Source of the DNA: Nereocystis luetkeana
Taxonomy: Eukaryota; Sar; Phaeophyceae; Laminariales; Laminariaceae
Direction of reading: 5' to 3'
Assembly (NCBI GenBank): GCA_031213475.1
Contig: JARUPZ010000003.1
Span: 10,319,963 to 10,383,962, forward strand
Length of the DNA stretch: 64,000 bases
Position 1 is the first letter of the stretch; the number at the start of each line of letters is the position of its first letter. Under the pieces are notes generated by a model. The model was given only the letters and a program-made list of their open reading frames with translations. It was not told the DNA's origin and searched no databases. Position numbers and translations under genes: made by a program. Shown in pieces: positions 1 to 10,680 of the stretch.

Positions 1-75
1 TAGCAGCAGCGGCAGCAGTAGTAGAGTGGCAGCAGCAGCAGCAGTAGTAGTGGTAGTAGTAGTAGCAATAGTATT
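1..75. repeat. CAG/AGT trinucleotide repeat
   Basis: Interrupted runs of AGC, AGT and GTA triplets fill the window edge. No open frame of note uses them. Confidence 0.9.
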
Positions 76-109
76 AACAGTACCTGGGATGTACCAAGCA
101 TTAAAATTT

Positions 110-405
110 GATTTGTCATGACCCGGGGCATGTCCGTTTTTGTCCCCGGGTTGTTCGAGTTTTAGATGCATGGAAGGATTTAATATCCGGGTATGGGGCC
201 TTATCGTCCCCGGGTGATCCAGGCTCCATGAGTCTCAGCCAATCAGTGATCAGTCGATGGAAGTGGGGTTTCCACACCGTGCGGGGCGGTGTCGACCCGG
301 AGGGTCGTCGTTTTTGTCCTCAGTTGGTCAGAGGTGTAGATGTACGGAGGGGTTTCCGGTTCGGAGAGGGGCCCCTATCCTGCCCGGGTGTGGTGGAACC
401 TCCAT
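110..405. repeat. Degenerate ~173-bp tandem repeat, two copies
   Basis: Two units line up (about 118-240 and 291-405). Both carry a GACCCGG start, a 'gtttttgtcc' core, a 'tagatg(c/t)a(t/c)gga' middle and a CCCGGGTG end. They differ at many sites, so the duplication is old. Short open frames here have no protein-like character. Confidence 0.6.
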
Positions 406-1620
406 GGCTCTATTCAGCACCAATGTTCTAGAAAGAGCTACAGTATAGTGGCCCTTGGCATGGATTTGGCCAAACAAACAGCTACCAGAATTGCAATTCA
501 AAATTGAAAGTCAGCAGCTTGACTGACTAGATGGCTGCCAGAAGTGCCTCGGGATTGTGCCACGCACACGGCTCGGTGCGGCATGGGACCCGGTGTTCTA
601 CTGATGGTGGCGCCCAGCATCTCTACTCATGGGGCAAGGCGGGGCTCAAGCGCTCTGAATCGCGCTACCCGATTACAGACAGACAGACAGGCAGACAGAC
701 AGCCATGATATTAATAGCAGCATTAATGAAACAAGATGGGCATTTAAGCTATACGAAATTAATTCAAGAAAATACGGGAATAACCCTTTGCGCGACGGGC
801 GACGCGACGAGAGCGTCTGCCCCTACCCTGTCCACCCCCGAGGTTTAGGCATCGTGCAAAATCGTGCCAGCGACCAGTGTACCATCGACGTACTTGTGTA
901 TACACCGCGTACAATTAGGAAACTCCGGCGCACCAAGGCATCACCAAAAAATATTCTACCCATTCGCGTTCTAGGCTCCCCCACCTGCTATATAGTCAAT
1001 TCACACCAATTAGAATCGGCGAGTCCACTCATCACCGTATAATCTGACCCACAGCAGCAGTAGGGGCGATGTCTCGCACCATCCCGAACTTCTTCCATGC
1101 ATATACATCAGAGCCGTACCAAAGCAAAATGTTATTTGACAACGTAAACACCTGCCATGCATGAACCTGCGTTGCCCGTCTCACCCGCCATGCATGAAAA
1201 GACACCGAACAACATGTGACGCTTGGGTCCCCGGTGAGCGACAGCGGAGGAGGGGCGTACGTACCTATCGGTGTTGAGAAGGTGAACAGGGGCCACGACA
1301 CGCTCCAGTGCGGAGGCATGTGCTTCAACCTCCCTCGCCTCCACTCCGTCCCAATTGAACACTTGTTTCTTCATCCGCGCCGCTGAAGCGTGCATATATA
1401 TCGATGTCGCGGTTGCTTAATACCTGTATGCTTGATACACAGTACTTTTGCGTTGCCTTTCAACATCTGACGCCTACCTTCAGAACAAAGCTGGCTGTGG
1501 CTTACGATAGGGTTAACGCATGAACAAAGCCGGTTGTGGCTTGCAACATGTCTCGCCTTTTGGACAGTTCTGTAACTTGCAACACCTATCCTATACACAC
1601 AAAAAACGGATATAACAAAC
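406..1620. other. Unassigned stretch
   Basis: It holds a short GACA/GGCA tetranucleotide run at about 676-702. Several open frames below 110 codons lie on both strands; none shows splice-framed coding, domain motifs or a related copy elsewhere in the window. No RNA gene was seen. Confidence 0.5.
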
Positions 1621-1626
1621 GCCCTC

Positions 1627-2306
1627 GTGGGGTGGATTCATCCGACGTCGTTGTCTCCGCCGCCAACCTACCGGTCGAGTACCGCCCTTTTGGCGGGGAT
1701 CGTATCCGGGTGGTGCACTTCGACGACATGATGACCGGCCGTCGCCGCAGCATTCGCGTCGACGCCGTCTCCTTCGCCGAGTGGCTCTTGCAGTCCGGGA
1801 CCCTGGCCTCTCCGACGTAGTGCGCCCTGTATGTCAAGAGAAATAGACCACCGGGCTTCTCGATACGCGCTCGGGTGCCACCTTCCGCGTGGAGGCCCCG
1901 GTGGCTGTTGTTAGGGTCAATGTCGGCGTGAACTACTAGGACCTCGAGATTGCCCCGGACAAAAATGCGGTGCTTCCCGAGCTGGGGTTCTGGCAGACAG
2001 ACCTCTGCCTCAACGAGCTCCATCTTTCTGACGATGTCACCGGGGTGCTTGATGACAGCTCCCAGTCCTCCCTATACGGACAAAAATGCGGTGCTTCCCG
2101 AGCTGGGGTTCTGGCAGACAGACCTCTGCCTCAACGAGCTCCATCTTTCTGACGATGTCACCGGGGTGCTTGATGACAGCTCCCAGTCCTCCCTAGACGA
2201 CGAGGAAGTGCCGGTGACGAGCGCGTTCGGCGCTCTGCACCGCCACGTCGAGAGCTATCGCGTGGCCAATAACTACGCTCGTGGCTTTCAGAAGCTGCAC
2301 GGGTAA
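1627..2306 (+). pseudogene. Unrecognised protein-like segment, block A copy
   Basis: Translated stretches such as VVVSAANLPVEYRPFGG, DAVSFAEWLLQ, LCLNELHLSDDVTG and VPVTSAFGALHRHVESYR align, residue by residue, with translations of the inverted copy at 17890-18430 (for example LCFDELQLSDDV and PVTSGIGALHDPVESYR). Conservation at protein level across diverged DNA argues that this was once coding. I do not recognise the family. Neither copy reads as one uninterrupted protein, so I treat it as a relic of unknown origin, possibly of a large mobile or virus-like element. The frame ends near 2306. Confidence 0.5.
1957..2197 (+). repeat. 121-bp near-perfect tandem duplication
   Basis: The segment starting 'ggacaaaaatgcggtgcttc' at 1957 is repeated from 2078 with essentially no differences until the sequences part near 2193. 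The identity points to a recent local duplication. The block B copy of this segment (inverted, near 18060-17950) has a single unit. Confidence 0.95.
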
Positions 2307-2689
2307 AACAGTGACGTAGTCGTGAGGGGGCATCATCGGCTGAGTGGTCACCCTCACGCGTCCATTTGTAAGAAATGATCCATATCCAGATGGTGATGCA
2401 TCTATTCACGGTGAGGCGCGCGAATATATGATAGCACTATTGCTGCTCCAAGCTGCACGGGAACAAAACAATATGGTCGTCCGGGGGCATCGACCAGGTG
2501 GTCCTTCCCTCACGTTTGGCCATAGATATGCAGCGCTCAATATGCAGGAGGTGGAGGGTCTACTCACCATATGGCGTGCATATATATGGCGCGTTCTCCG
2601 CGGGCGATTGAAGGGGGGACATGAAAAATTCAGCAGTGAAACTAGCGGCCTCCCAAACTATGCCGGTATAGTAGTAATATAGTTGTTCT
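2307..2689. other. Unassigned spacer in block A
   Basis: No convincing coding sequence. Two short stretches repeat the theme 'aagctgcacggg' (near 2290 and 2450), followed by 'gg(g)gcatc', which suggests a small degenerate duplication. Confidence 0.4.
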
Positions 2690-2900
2690 CCGTGTTTCCC
2701 CCCCATCTAAAGCTCTCAACCCCAAATATGACGCAAACGCCTAAACCCGAACAACACCAAAAACCAAAGTACCAAACATCAAATTCGAAATCCCACATTC
2801 CGAATCCCAAATACGGTACCAAACACCAAAATATTCACTGTTTTGTTTACCGTCCACACACCAGCAACTTAGCATACCGCATTTTCCTTCCGGCAATCAA
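2690..2900. repeat. AC-rich, strand-biased spacer shared by both blocks
   Basis: Rich in 'accaaa', 'caaataccaa' and 'cccacattccgaat' words and poor in G on this strand. The same words occur in the same order at about 18545-18665. It sits just upstream of the 66-bp minisatellite in both blocks. Confidence 0.75.
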
Positions 2901-2999
2901 CACAACGCCGTAGTAACTAGGGCCCTGCTCGGTAGTCAAACGACCATCGGTGTCGTGAAGAAGGGTCGAAACAAGCATACCGTACCACGGCGTCAATTA

Positions 3000-5400
3000 T
3001 TACCAGTATGCACAAGGATCCCGGCCGCCCGAGTCGTCCCAGTTAGGCGGTCCCTCCCAGCTGCCCGGGTTGTCTCGGCTGCCCGGATCGATCCGGCCGC
3101 CCGGGCCCTCCCGGTGCACAGACCCGCGGTTTGCCGGCTCCCTGGGTTGCCCCGGCTGTTCGGTTCGTCCCGACTGCGCAGGCGTAGAAACGCGAGGTGC
3201 CGGCTGCCGGGCTTGTTTAGGCCTTCCGGGTCATTCCAGCTGCGCAAGCTTGGGCTTGCGAGTTGCAGGCTGCCCAGATTGTACGGACTGCCCAGGCTGT
3301 TCAGGCCGTGCAGGCGTAGGCTCGCGAGGTCTGGTTTGCCCAGGTGATACGGACTGCCCGGGATATTCAAGCCGCGGAGGCGTAGGCTCGAGAGTTCCCG
3401 GCTGCCCAGTTTTTCCAGATCGCCCGGGTCGCCCCGGCAGCCCGGATTTTCAAGGCTTCCCGGGGCGTCCCGGATGCACAGGTGTAGGCTCGAGAGTTAC
3501 CGGCTGCGCAGGCGTAGGCTCGAGAGTTCCCAACTGCTTGGGTTGTTCAGGCCTCCCGGGTCGTCCCAGTGGCGCAGGCGTAGACTTGCCAGATCCCGGC
3601 TGCACGGGTCGTCCAGGCCTATTGGGACGTCCCGGGCGTGCAGGCGTAGGCTCTATATTTTCGGGCTGCCCGGGTTTTCCTGGCCTCTTGGGTCGCCCCG
3701 ATTGCGCAGGCGTAGGCTCGAGAGTTCCCGACTGCCCGGGTTGCTCAGGCCTCCCGGGTCGTCCCGGTGGCGCAGGCGTAGGCTCACCAGATCCCGGCTG
3801 CACGGGTCGTCCAGGCCTTCCGGGGCGTCCCCGATTCACAGGCGTAGGTTCTAGAGTTTCCGGCTGCCCGGGTTGCCCAGGTTGCTTGGGTCGTCCCGAC
3901 TGCGCAGGCGTAGGCTCGAGAGTTCCCGACTGCTCGGGTTGTTCAGGCCTCCCGGGCCGTGCCAGTGGCGCAGGCGTAGGCTTGCCAGATCCCGGCTTCC
4001 CGGGTTGTCCAGGCCTACTGGGGCGTCCTGGGCGCACAGGCGTAGACTCGAGAGTTTCCGGCTGCTCGGGTTGTCCTGGCCTCTTGGGTCGTCCCGGCTG
4101 CGCAGGTGAAGGCTCGAAAGTTCTCGACTGCCCGGGTTGCTCAGGCCTCCCGGGTCGTCCCAGTGGCGCAGGCGTAGGCTTGCCAGATCCCAGTTGCACG
4201 GGTTGTCCAGGCCTCCCGGGGCGTCCCCGATTCACAGGCGTAGGCTCTAGATTTTCCAACTGCTCGGGTTGCCCCGGCCTCTTGGGTCGTCCCGGCCGCG
4301 CAGGCGTAGGCTCGAGAGTTCCCGACTGCTCAGGTTTTCCAGGCCACCCGGGTCGTCCCGGGGGCGCAGGCGTGGGCTTCCGAGGTCTCGGCTCCCCGGG
4401 TTGTCCAGGCCTACTGGGGTGTCCCGGGCGCACAGGCGTAGGCTCGAGAGGTTCCGGCTGCTCGGGTTGTCCTGGCCTCTTGGGTCGTCCCGGCTGCGCA
4501 GGTGTAGGCTCGAGAGCTCCTGGCTGCTTGGGTTGCCCAGACCACCCGGGTCGTCCCGGTGGCGCCGGCGTAGGCCCATGAGGTCCCGGCCACCCGGGTT
4601 GGCCAGGCCTCCCGTGGCGTCCCGGATGCGCAGGCGTAGGCTCAAGAGTTCCCATCTGCTCGTAATGTCCCGGCGTCTCGGGTCGTCCCGGCTGCGCAGG
4701 CGTAGGCTCATGAGGTCCCGGCCGCCCGGGTTGTCCAGCCCCCCCGGGGTGTCCCGGGCGCACAGGCGTAGGCTCGAGAGATCCCGGGGCCCCGGGTTTT
4801 CCAAGATTCTCGAGTCGTCCCGGCTGCGCAGGCGTAGGATCGAGAGGCCCCGGCGGCCCGGGTTGTCCAGGCCGCTCGAGTTGTCCCGGCGGCGTAGGCC
4901 TGCTAGGTCCCGCACCCCCGGGCTGTCCAGGCCTCCCGGGACGACCCGGACGCGTAGCCGTAGGTTCGAGAGTTCCTGGCTGCCCGGGTTGTTCTGGCTT
5001 CTCGGGTCGTCCCGGGTGTGCAGGCATAGGCGCGGGAGGTACCGGTTTCCCAGGTTGACCAGGCCGTCCGGGTCGTCCCGGCGGCGCAGGCGTAGGCTCG
5101 CGAGGTCCCGCATGGACGGGCTGTCCAGGTCTCCCGGGGCGACCCGGACGTATAGGCGTAGGTTCGAGAGTTCCTGGCTGCTCGGGTTGTTCCGGCTTCT
5201 CGGGTCGTCCCGGGTGCGCAGGCGTAGGCTCGGGAGGCCCCGGCTTGCCAGGTTGTCTAGGCCGCCCGGGTCGTCCCGGCGGCGCAGGCGTAGGCTCGCG
5301 AGGTCCCGCATGCCCGGGCTGTCCAGGTCTCCCGGGGCGCCCCGGCTTCTTGGGCGTCACAGGTCCGTGTTCGCGAGATCCCGGCTGCTCGGGCTTCGCA
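3000..5400. repeat. 66-bp GC-rich minisatellite, block A
   Basis: Units carry the landmark 'gcgcaggcgtaggctcgaga' followed by two GTCGTCCCGG/CTGCCCGGG-type arms. On the minus strand the period reads as 22 residues. There are about 30 or more units with alternating subtypes (higher-order repeats of two to three units). The period is a multiple of three and stop triplets are scarce, so several frames on both strands stay open at once. Confidence 0.95.
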
Positions 5401-5636
5401 GGCGTAGGTTCGTGATGTGGCGACTTCTCCGGATGCCCAGATGCTGGCTGTTTGGGATCACGAGGGGCCCGGAGATTACGGTGGTAGATCCTCGACGCGA
5501 CGTCTTCCGGGTGAACGTTGTCGGCCGCGGTTCCTTCCTGCAGTACGCTCGTGAGCCCGCCGTAGAGACCATCATCTTGATCGACAGGGTACACTCGCCC
5601 AGAGGTAAGGTTTGCCTGTCGGTCAAAGTGAGACAT
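3450..5636 (-). CDS. Pro/Gly-rich 22-residue repeat protein (collagen-like/extensin-like), uncertain
   Basis: The open frame has 728 codons. About 75 non-repetitive residues (including [15 protein letters not shown] and [11 protein letters not shown]) are followed by about 29 repeats of consensus EPTPAxPGRPxxPGQPGxP. The G-X-P triplets resemble collagen and the PTP motif resembles hydroxyproline-rich wall proteins, so a structural, perhaps extracellular, role is an inference. The non-repetitive part is conserved in block B (DGLHGGLTNVLPE), which supports this strand and frame over the others. The ATG at 5636 may not be the true start: a conserved 'accgacag' just inside the frame looks like a 3' splice site in both blocks. 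No signal peptide is evident. Confidence 0.5.
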   Translation of the reverse strand: MSHFDRQANLTSGRVYPVDQDDGLYGGLTSVLQEGTAADNVHPEDVASRIYHRNLRAPRDPKQPASGHPEKSPHHEPTPAKPEQPGSREHGPVTPKKPGRPGRPGQPGHAGPREPTPAPPGRPGRPRQPGKPGPPEPTPAHPGRPEKPEQPEQPGTLEPTPIRPGRPGRPGQPVHAGPREPTPAPPGRPGRPGQPGKPVPPAPMPAHPGRPEKPEQPGQPGTLEPTATRPGRPGRPGQPGGAGPSRPTPPGQLERPGQPGPPGPLDPTPAQPGRLENLGKPGAPGSLEPTPVRPGHPGGAGQPGRPGPHEPTPAQPGRPETPGHYEQMGTLEPTPAHPGRHGRPGQPGWPGPHGPTPAPPGRPGWSGQPKQPGALEPTPAQPGRPKRPGQPEQPEPLEPTPVRPGHPSRPGQPGEPRPRKPTPAPPGRPGWPGKPEQSGTLEPTPARPGRPKRPGQPEQLENLEPTPVNRGRPGRPGQPVQLGSGKPTPAPLGRPGRPEQPGQSRTFEPSPAQPGRPKRPGQPEQPETLESTPVRPGRPSRPGQPGKPGSGKPTPAPLARPGRPEQPEQSGTLEPTPAQSGRPKQPGQPGQPETLEPTPVNRGRPGRPGRPVQPGSGEPTPAPPGRPGRPEQPGQSGTLEPTPAQSGRPKRPGKPGQPENIEPTPARPGRPNRPGRPVQPGSGKSTPAPLGRPGRPEQPKQLGTLEPTPAQPVTLEPTPVHPGRPGKP

Positions 5637-5665
5637 ACAGTTAGGGGTGGGACTGAAATATTTTT
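5461..5665 (-). other. Conserved end segment of block A
   Basis: It aligns with about 20010-20215 of block B at both DNA and protein level (DGL.GGLT.VL.E...DN...EDV, then RDPK/EQP). The shared pyrimidine-rich stretch ending in 'accgacag' on the minus strand may be a splice acceptor. Confidence 0.6.
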
Positions 5666-5699
5666 AGACGTAAAAAAGTCACACAAAATGTGCGGGGGT

Positions 5700-6028
5700 A
5701 AAGATGAGTCTTTAATAAATTAACCAATCAGCGCTTGGCATAGAATAAGTACGTCATAAAAAACTCTTCATCATTTAATATCATATACCAGGCACCAGGG
5801 TAGTCTGTACCTGGTAGTATGGTACGAGAGGAGCCGCAGCGTGTGGCTCCAGAAGGGCGGAGCAGCACACAAAAAAAATAACACGAGGAGTGCTTGAGTA
5901 GCAGCGCAGCAGCGCACAAATGGGCGCGTGAGCGTGGGGGGGGATTACTGGTGCAGCCCCTGCCGGGCCTGGTTGTGAAGGTGGATCTGCTGATCCTGGC
6001 GCGGCTGCTGGCGTTGCTGACCCGGCTG
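5700..6028. other. Unassigned stretch
   Basis: Contains a TACCWGGTA word at 5808-5816 next to a second, imperfect one near 5787. No gene seen. Confidence 0.4.
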
Positions 6029-6053
6029 CTGCTGCTGTTTATCCTGCTGCTGC

Positions 6054-6086
<33 letters not shown>

Positions 6087-6090
6087 GGTG
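6029..6090. repeat. CTG/CAG trinucleotide tract
   Basis: A run of CTG triplets with a few interruptions. On the minus strand one frame reads poly-Gln and another poly-Ser. Confidence 0.95.
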
Positions 6091-6104
6091 CAAGATGTTC
6101 CAAT

Positions 6105-6428
6105 CTACAGCCATCTAACCCGGTCGCGGCTGACCTCCGCCCCCGCGATGCCACGGCGGATAACAGCATTCGCTCGGGACACGATCGCCGCCGCCTCGTG
6201 GACACCACGACCCGTACGCTGCAGATATGCCTCCCGGTTCGCTTGGACATTTTTTTTCTTTTTACTCTTGGCCGAGGTTCCTTCTGTTTTTTTCGAAGTA
6301 CCCATCACGAAATTGATTGTCGTGGTCCCCAAAAAGGGACTAAGGGGGCGATTTTTTGTCGAATCGTTCTCTACGGATACTGCGTCGATTCGAGCGGGGT
6401 TTGTTTTGCTGCATGCCACACATCCCAA
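6105..6428 (-). CDS. Hypothetical Lys/Arg-rich protein, possible first exon
   Basis: 107 codons. From an internal Met near 6305 it reads MGTSKKTEGTSAKSKKKK, then NREAYLQRTGRGVHEAA and VSRANAVIRRGIAG. This is a hydrophilic, basic N-terminus followed by a helix-like region and looks protein-like. It stops immediately before the CAG tract, whose Gln-reading frame (5945-6250) overlaps in another register, so splicing into a poly-Gln exon is possible but no clean splice pair is visible. No family recognised and no counterpart in block B. Confidence 0.35.
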   Translation of the reverse strand: MGCVACSKTNPARIDAVSVENDSTKNRPLSPFLGTTTINFVMGTSKKTEGTSAKSKKKKNVQANREAYLQRTGRGVHEAAAIVSRANAVIRRGIAGAEVSRDRVRWL

Positions 6429-6429
6429 T

Positions 6430-6880
6430 GTAGGGCATGCTTAAGTCCGCGCACTACTCAAAAGCACTCATAGAGTAAGAGGCGAAAAACACAGAGAGAA
6501 ACATGCTTCTCCGCACCTTTCACTCTACAAATTCATCAATTCGTACTCCTGTGCTAAAATGAGCAAAGCATCCCAAAGGTATGGGCCTGTGTGAGGTGTC
6601 TGTATGACGTCAAGATCCAATTCATCTCCAGCCCAGAGAAATATCCTATACAAAGTTCACTATGCTTGCACACTAAAACCAAGTTCTTGGGGGTATGTCG
6701 GTAGTTTTACTTTTTCAGTTTTTTTTAAAATTTTTCGGCTGGTCGTTTCGAATAGCCTGCCGTTTTTTGGTCAAAACAGGCCTCCAATCCCACCCCTAAC
6801 AGTAGGGATTGGGATTGCGGGGCGCGAGGGGGTGGATGACTGGGGTCGTGATCAAAGTTACAGCCGTTCCAAGAAAATGT
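6430..6880. other. Unassigned stretch
   Basis: AT-richer sequence with T-rich tracts near 6710-6740. No gene or shared repeat was recognised. Confidence 0.4.
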
Positions 6881-6884
6881 AGCC

Positions 6885-7200
6885 CTGGCGGACGAAGTAC
6901 GATAGGCAGGGATACTAGTGTTTTGGGGGGCGCGGGTGGGGAAGGCAGCAGCAGTGCTTTGCTGCGAACCAAACGTATAGCCCTAACGGGTGCAGTACGC
7001 GATGCAGCGGCGGCATGATTTGGGGAGGCGGTGGGTGGGGAAAACTGCGGCAAGCAGTGCTCGGGGTACACCCGTGCGAAAGCAAACATCCACCTGAGGG
7101 ACGAAGTACGACAGACATGCTCTTTTTGTGTGGGGTGATGAATGGGGAAGATTACAGCAGTGGTGAGATGTGGGCACCTTGCACCTCTGCACGAGTATCC
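6885..7200. repeat. ~100-bp G-rich tandem repeat, block A
   Basis: Units begin at about 6889, 6989 and 7095 with 'gacgaagtacgataggcag' and variants, then 'tgatttgggg(c/a)ggcggtg'. The same array lies at about 20650-20945. The minus strand stays partly open but protein-level conservation between the blocks is poor, so it is probably non-coding. Confidence 0.8.
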
Positions 7201-7780
7201 ACTTGATAGCAACAGTGGGCACACTACAATACACTTGACCCTTTCTTTGGCGACTCGAGAGAGGGGACACGTGACGATAGAAAATGACGTGCTACATCGT
7301 CGGTCACTGCTTGGTTGGAGGGTATTATTGCAAATCGGTGTCCGAAATTACGAAGCCTGCGCGCGTACGACACGGAGTGCACACGATCGTACTCGAGCTG
7401 CTTCGCGCACTCACGGCTCGTAGATGGTTGACAAGACCAACAACAAAAAAAACTGCAAGTGTTTTCGGTCGCTCTCTCTGGGTCCTTGAAGGCACCGTGG
7501 TACGAGTGTGTCCGCAGACGTGCCAACCACCTTGCGTTTGGGGAGGGGTGGGCTGGACGCGCGCAGTGACACGTCGTGTGCGCCCGTGAATGTTTGCGTG
7601 CCTCGATGTTTGTCGGCGACTTCGGCGGCAGCGCTGTGGTGCCGCGGCACATGCCAAGGTGAAGGTGCATCTATTTTTTTTTCCCGAAGTTCCTGGCTTT
7701 GAGGATATCAACACTATATTGCTAAGTAAAAAAACGGAAATCTGTAAAAAACGAAAAGTCCAGCTCGATGGAAATTCCCC
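7201..7780. other. Non-repetitive part of block A
   Basis: Aligns in patches with 20990-21420 (for example the stretches near 'cactcacggctcgtag' and 'gtgtccgcagacgtgcc'). Short open frames on the minus strand are not clearly conserved. Confidence 0.5.
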
Positions 7781-7925
7781 ATGTCCTGGTAGGTGTTGGG
7801 GGGAAAAACAAAAACGTATCGCAAGAAAAGAATGGCATTCCGACGGTTTCGGGTCAAGGAGCCCGGTCATTCAGAAAATATGTTCGCCGAAAAGTGCTGT
7901 ACTCCCGACGTAGCACGTGTCCCAC
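7780..7925 (-). repeat. Dispersed repeat C, partial copy
   Basis: Matches the repeat at 37125-37365 in reverse orientation: 'ggcattccgacg', 'ggtcaaggagcccggtcattcagaaaat' split over two lines of homology, and an end resembling 'gtagcacgtgtcc'. Confidence 0.6.
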
Positions 7926-8280
7926 GCAAGCCCGACGTCAAGCAGATTCACACACCAAACGCACACACAGGTCGACGCGGGGTATCCTATAGGGTTCGGC
8001 GACGTTGTATGTCGTCTCCCCTCTCGGGCAATATTTCAGCCATTCAAAAAGACTACGTATCACCGGGGGTGGTATGATTTCGCTGTGGGGGTGGGGTGGA
8101 GGGGGGTATACTATCGTACGTTTTTTACCGTATCATCATACTCCCATCATAGTCGAAAACAGAAAAAAGCTCTGGAAAAGAAATTCTACCACGGAGTGTG
8201 CTGTTTAGCGGCGTGGTGATAGACTGTGGTGAGGCGGCATATGTCCGGCGTGCGACCCATGGCTCTATAGTGCGGTAGGG
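7926..8280. other. Unassigned part of block A
   Basis: Matches 21430-21600 in block B ('cagattcacacaccaaacgc', 'tatcaccggggtggtatga'). No coding evidence. Confidence 0.45.
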
Positions 8281-8283
8281 AGG

Positions 8284-8377
8284 GTACTTGAACCCGTTTA
8301 GGACGGCAGTCCCGTTTTGAGGCCAAATCCCACGTACTTTCAAAACGGGACTGCAGTTCAAAAAGGGTTCAAGTACC
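8284..8377. mobile_element. MITE family B, copy 1
   Basis: A ~95-bp long inverted repeat. The arms contain 'ggactgcagtcccgtttt' and its complement around a short centre, with outer ends 'gtacttgaaccc/gggttcaagtac'. No coding capacity; a hairpin-forming miniature DNA transposon. Confidence 0.8.
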
Positions 8378-8436
8378 TTTGGGCCCGATCAGTTAAGACT
8401 GACGTGACTATACACAACTTAGGGACAGCCACATTC

Positions 8437-8531
8437 AACCCTTTGAGGACTGCAGTCCCGTTTAGGGGACAAACCACTTGGAATTAGAGCGGTTCGTCCC
8501 AAAATCGGGATTGCGGTACTAAAGGGGTTAA
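8437..8531. mobile_element. MITE family B, copy 2
   Basis: Inverted-repeat arms 'aaccctttgaggactgcag' and 'ctaaaggggtta' with internal 'gggacaaac'-type sequence. Same family as 17270-17366 and 53473-53569. Confidence 0.85.
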
Positions 8532-8627
8532 GAGTCCCGCTTGCTTTCCGATGTAATTATTTTTCATGTGTTAGATGTATCCTACGTAGTCGGCGGGATT
8601 GCCCATTCATTCAGTGCAGATTTCAGC

Positions 8628-8725
8628 TTGACTCTTTCTGGACCGCAGTCCCGTTTGGGGGATAAACTACTCAGAAATTGAACGGTTTGTCCCCAAAGTG
8701 GGACTGCAGTCCTGAAAGGGCAACG
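8628..8725. mobile_element. MITE family B, copy 3
   Basis: Arms 'ggaccgcagtcccgtttggg' and the complement near 8695-8720 around 'actcagaaattgaac'. Degenerate outer ends. Confidence 0.8.
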
Positions 8726-8869
8726 TTAACTTTTTTCAAAGTTGTTTTTGCCCCTCAAGTGAGGAACGACCCTCAGAAACAAGGATTCTACCCGTACGGA
8801 GCATGTCTCATTACCTAGAGCTGTGGGTTGACACGACTCAAGTCACCAACTATTAATATTAGTAGTTGT

Positions 8870-9125
8870 GAGTCGGACAAGAAGCTACTGTAGTCGCTTC
8901 CCGGAGGTGGGTGCAGACCATCCGACTCGCCGAGTTTCCATACTTGTCAGAAGGATTGTTGAAGGCGGTTCCGTAGCCTTTTTTGGGGGGGGAGGAGGGC
9001 CTTTCGACCGGAGAGGGCTGATTTGATTCCGCTTCGTTCGCCTGACCTTAGTCGGCAAGTCGGCCGGCCATCAGCTGGCGTCGCCAGCCGGCTTGCCGAC
9101 TAGAGTCAGATAGTTGGTTAGCGGC
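8870..9125. repeat. ~300-bp hairpin repeat, block A unit 1
   Basis: Carries 'ccatccgactcgccgagttt', 'ttgttgaaggcgg', then a 50-bp hairpin at 9051-9100 (GTCGGCAAG...CTTGCCGAC, with inner CTGGCG/CGCCAG). Related units are at 9180-9480, 22440-22710 and 22740-23000. Confidence 0.8.
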
Positions 9126-9130
9126 ACGTA

Positions 9131-9174
9131 CCTATTTTGTCCCCAAACGGGACTGCGGTCCTGTAAGGGTTAAG
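9131..9174. mobile_element. MITE family B, half copy
   Basis: Only the right arm is present ('ttgtccccaaacgggactgc' through 'aagggttaa'). It sits between the two ~300-bp repeats. Confidence 0.65.
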
Positions 9175-9179
9175 TCGGC

Positions 9180-9480
9180 AACTGCAGTAGTCGGACTACA
9201 GTAATAATTGTTTACCAGTACTTTGTAGCCGTTTTTCGGAGGTACCCACCATCTGACTTATTGGGTTTCCATGCTTATGGGAAGGACTATTGAATGCGGC
9301 TTACGGTACATTTTTGTTTTTGGGCGGGGCCCTGTCGGTCGGAGATGGCTGCGGTTTGGCTCGCCCTCGCTCGCTCACCCCGCTGGCCGACTATTTCCGA
9401 CTAAAAGTAGCAATTTGGCTAACGGGTACCGTCCGATTTGTTTATAAATCGTGAAAATTTTGGCGGCTCTCAGCTCCACT
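9180..9480. repeat. ~300-bp hairpin repeat, block A unit 2
   Basis: Matches unit 1 and block B units ('accatctgacttattgggttt', 'attgaatgcggct', 'ggctaacgggtacc'), but the hairpin arm pairing is weaker here. Confidence 0.75.
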
Positions 9481-10180
9481 CAATACGTAATAGGTGGGTC
9501 TACGCGAAGAAGCCGAGAGCATCTCTATTGATTACCTTGCCGAAGGTCAATTGAGCGGACAGATACACTGCCAGAAGTCCGAGAGCCGCCCGCATCTCTG
9601 TCGAGCTTTCGGCGGCCCTTGACTTCACGGAAGGGAAGGTATAAGGGGGCACACGTACACATTAGTGTGTGGGGGGGGGAGGGGGGGGGGGGGGACGGTA
9701 CAGGTTGCGTGTTAAGTATATAGTTCAAAGATGTTTGGGGAATCAGAGGTGATACATCCGGTAGTCGGCGCGATTCAATTGGCAAGCACACTGATACAGT
9801 ACGTGGCATCCTACTGTAGTACCTATCTGCTCCCACGGTGATAAATGGTCTCGAGTGTAAGAAGTCGCAAACATACTAATACCTGGGTGTGCGATGATAG
9901 GCGTTATTTCTCTGTGACATTTAGTTTGTTTTTAGCTATACCGCCGAGCGAAGGCCTCCTGCAAGTAATATACCGGAGTACACAGCCGACGTACGAGTGA
10001 GTATCTGGAACAATTTCATAGATATCACGAGAAATAATCAACTGTGGAACACGCACGACTGAAAGATAGTGATGATTTTTCTTTTTTTTTTTCGGAGGGG
10101 GGTGGTGCGTAGACTCTGAGAGCTACTGCTGCAAAGGCATGGAGTACCACTTTATCACCAGGCAAGATGTCAAGACTAAA
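9481..10180. other. Tail of block A
   Basis: Matches block B 23000-23660 in patches: 'ctgccagaagtccgagagccgcccgcat' homology near 9570, and the 'gaatcagaggtg' and 'acctgggtgtgcgat' regions. A poly-G run lies at about 9668-9693 and a T run at about 10078-10092. A 97-codon open frame in the block B equivalent is not kept here. Confidence 0.55.
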
Positions 10181-10680
10181 ATAACACACAGAGATTGTAC
10201 AACTTACTTCTTACGTTAGAGCACCCAGATGACACTGGGGGATGTACCGTTCATTGCATGTTGCATTTGTTTTGGAAGGAGGCGTGCCCGGGCTCTGTCT
10301 TTTGTGCGCACAAATTATTGCACACGTTGCGTCTAGTGTCTGTGAAAAAATCTTACATGTACATGCACTTGATATGGCGGAGAATATATATACGAGTATT
10401 TACGTGGTACCTGCTATGTGTTTGGCTCAATGTATGTACGAGTACGAAGTATATTTCAATGTCGTAATGTGTATGGGATGAAATTAGTTGAGTACTGGCT
10501 TGAAAGAACTTGGGAATAAAAGCGATAGATACATTACAGCAAAACTACGCTAGTATGCAACACAGTGATCAAGGTGAGCGCAACGCGTCGTCATGGGTTG
10601 CCTGGTCAAACCCGGCGAGGTGTCAGGTCTTGCTACACACATTAGCCGTCCATTCTACCCAAAACACGCAAAGTAATCAC
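10181..10680. other. Unassigned stretch
   Basis: Short overlapping open frames on the plus strand only (60-90 codons), without motifs. Nothing else seen. Confidence 0.35.

Larger units (their letters stand above)
1620..10180. repeat. Block A of a large diverged segmental duplication
   Basis: Landmarks recur at about 17890-23660 (block B). They are the protein-like segment at 1627-2306, the AC-rich spacer at 2690-2880, the lead-in 'gtagtcaaacgaccatcg' near 2932, the 66-bp minisatellite, the conserved end at 5460-5660, the ~100-bp repeats at 6885-7200, the two ~300-bp hairpin repeats at 8870-9480, and the tail near 9730-9920 ('acctgggtgtgc'). Order is the same in both blocks except that the first segment is inverted in B. 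Divergence is substantial, so the duplication is old or reflects two insertions of one large repeat. Confidence 0.8.

Noticed and set aside
3070-5723. Long plus-strand open frames (up to about 500 codons, Gly-Cys-Pro or Arg/Ser-rich) over the minisatellite
   Set aside because: They are alternative frames of the 66-bp repeat; the conserved non-repeat end supports the minus strand.
8284-8725. Transcription terminators or structured RNA genes
   Set aside because: The hairpins are copies of a dispersed MITE family with shared ends.
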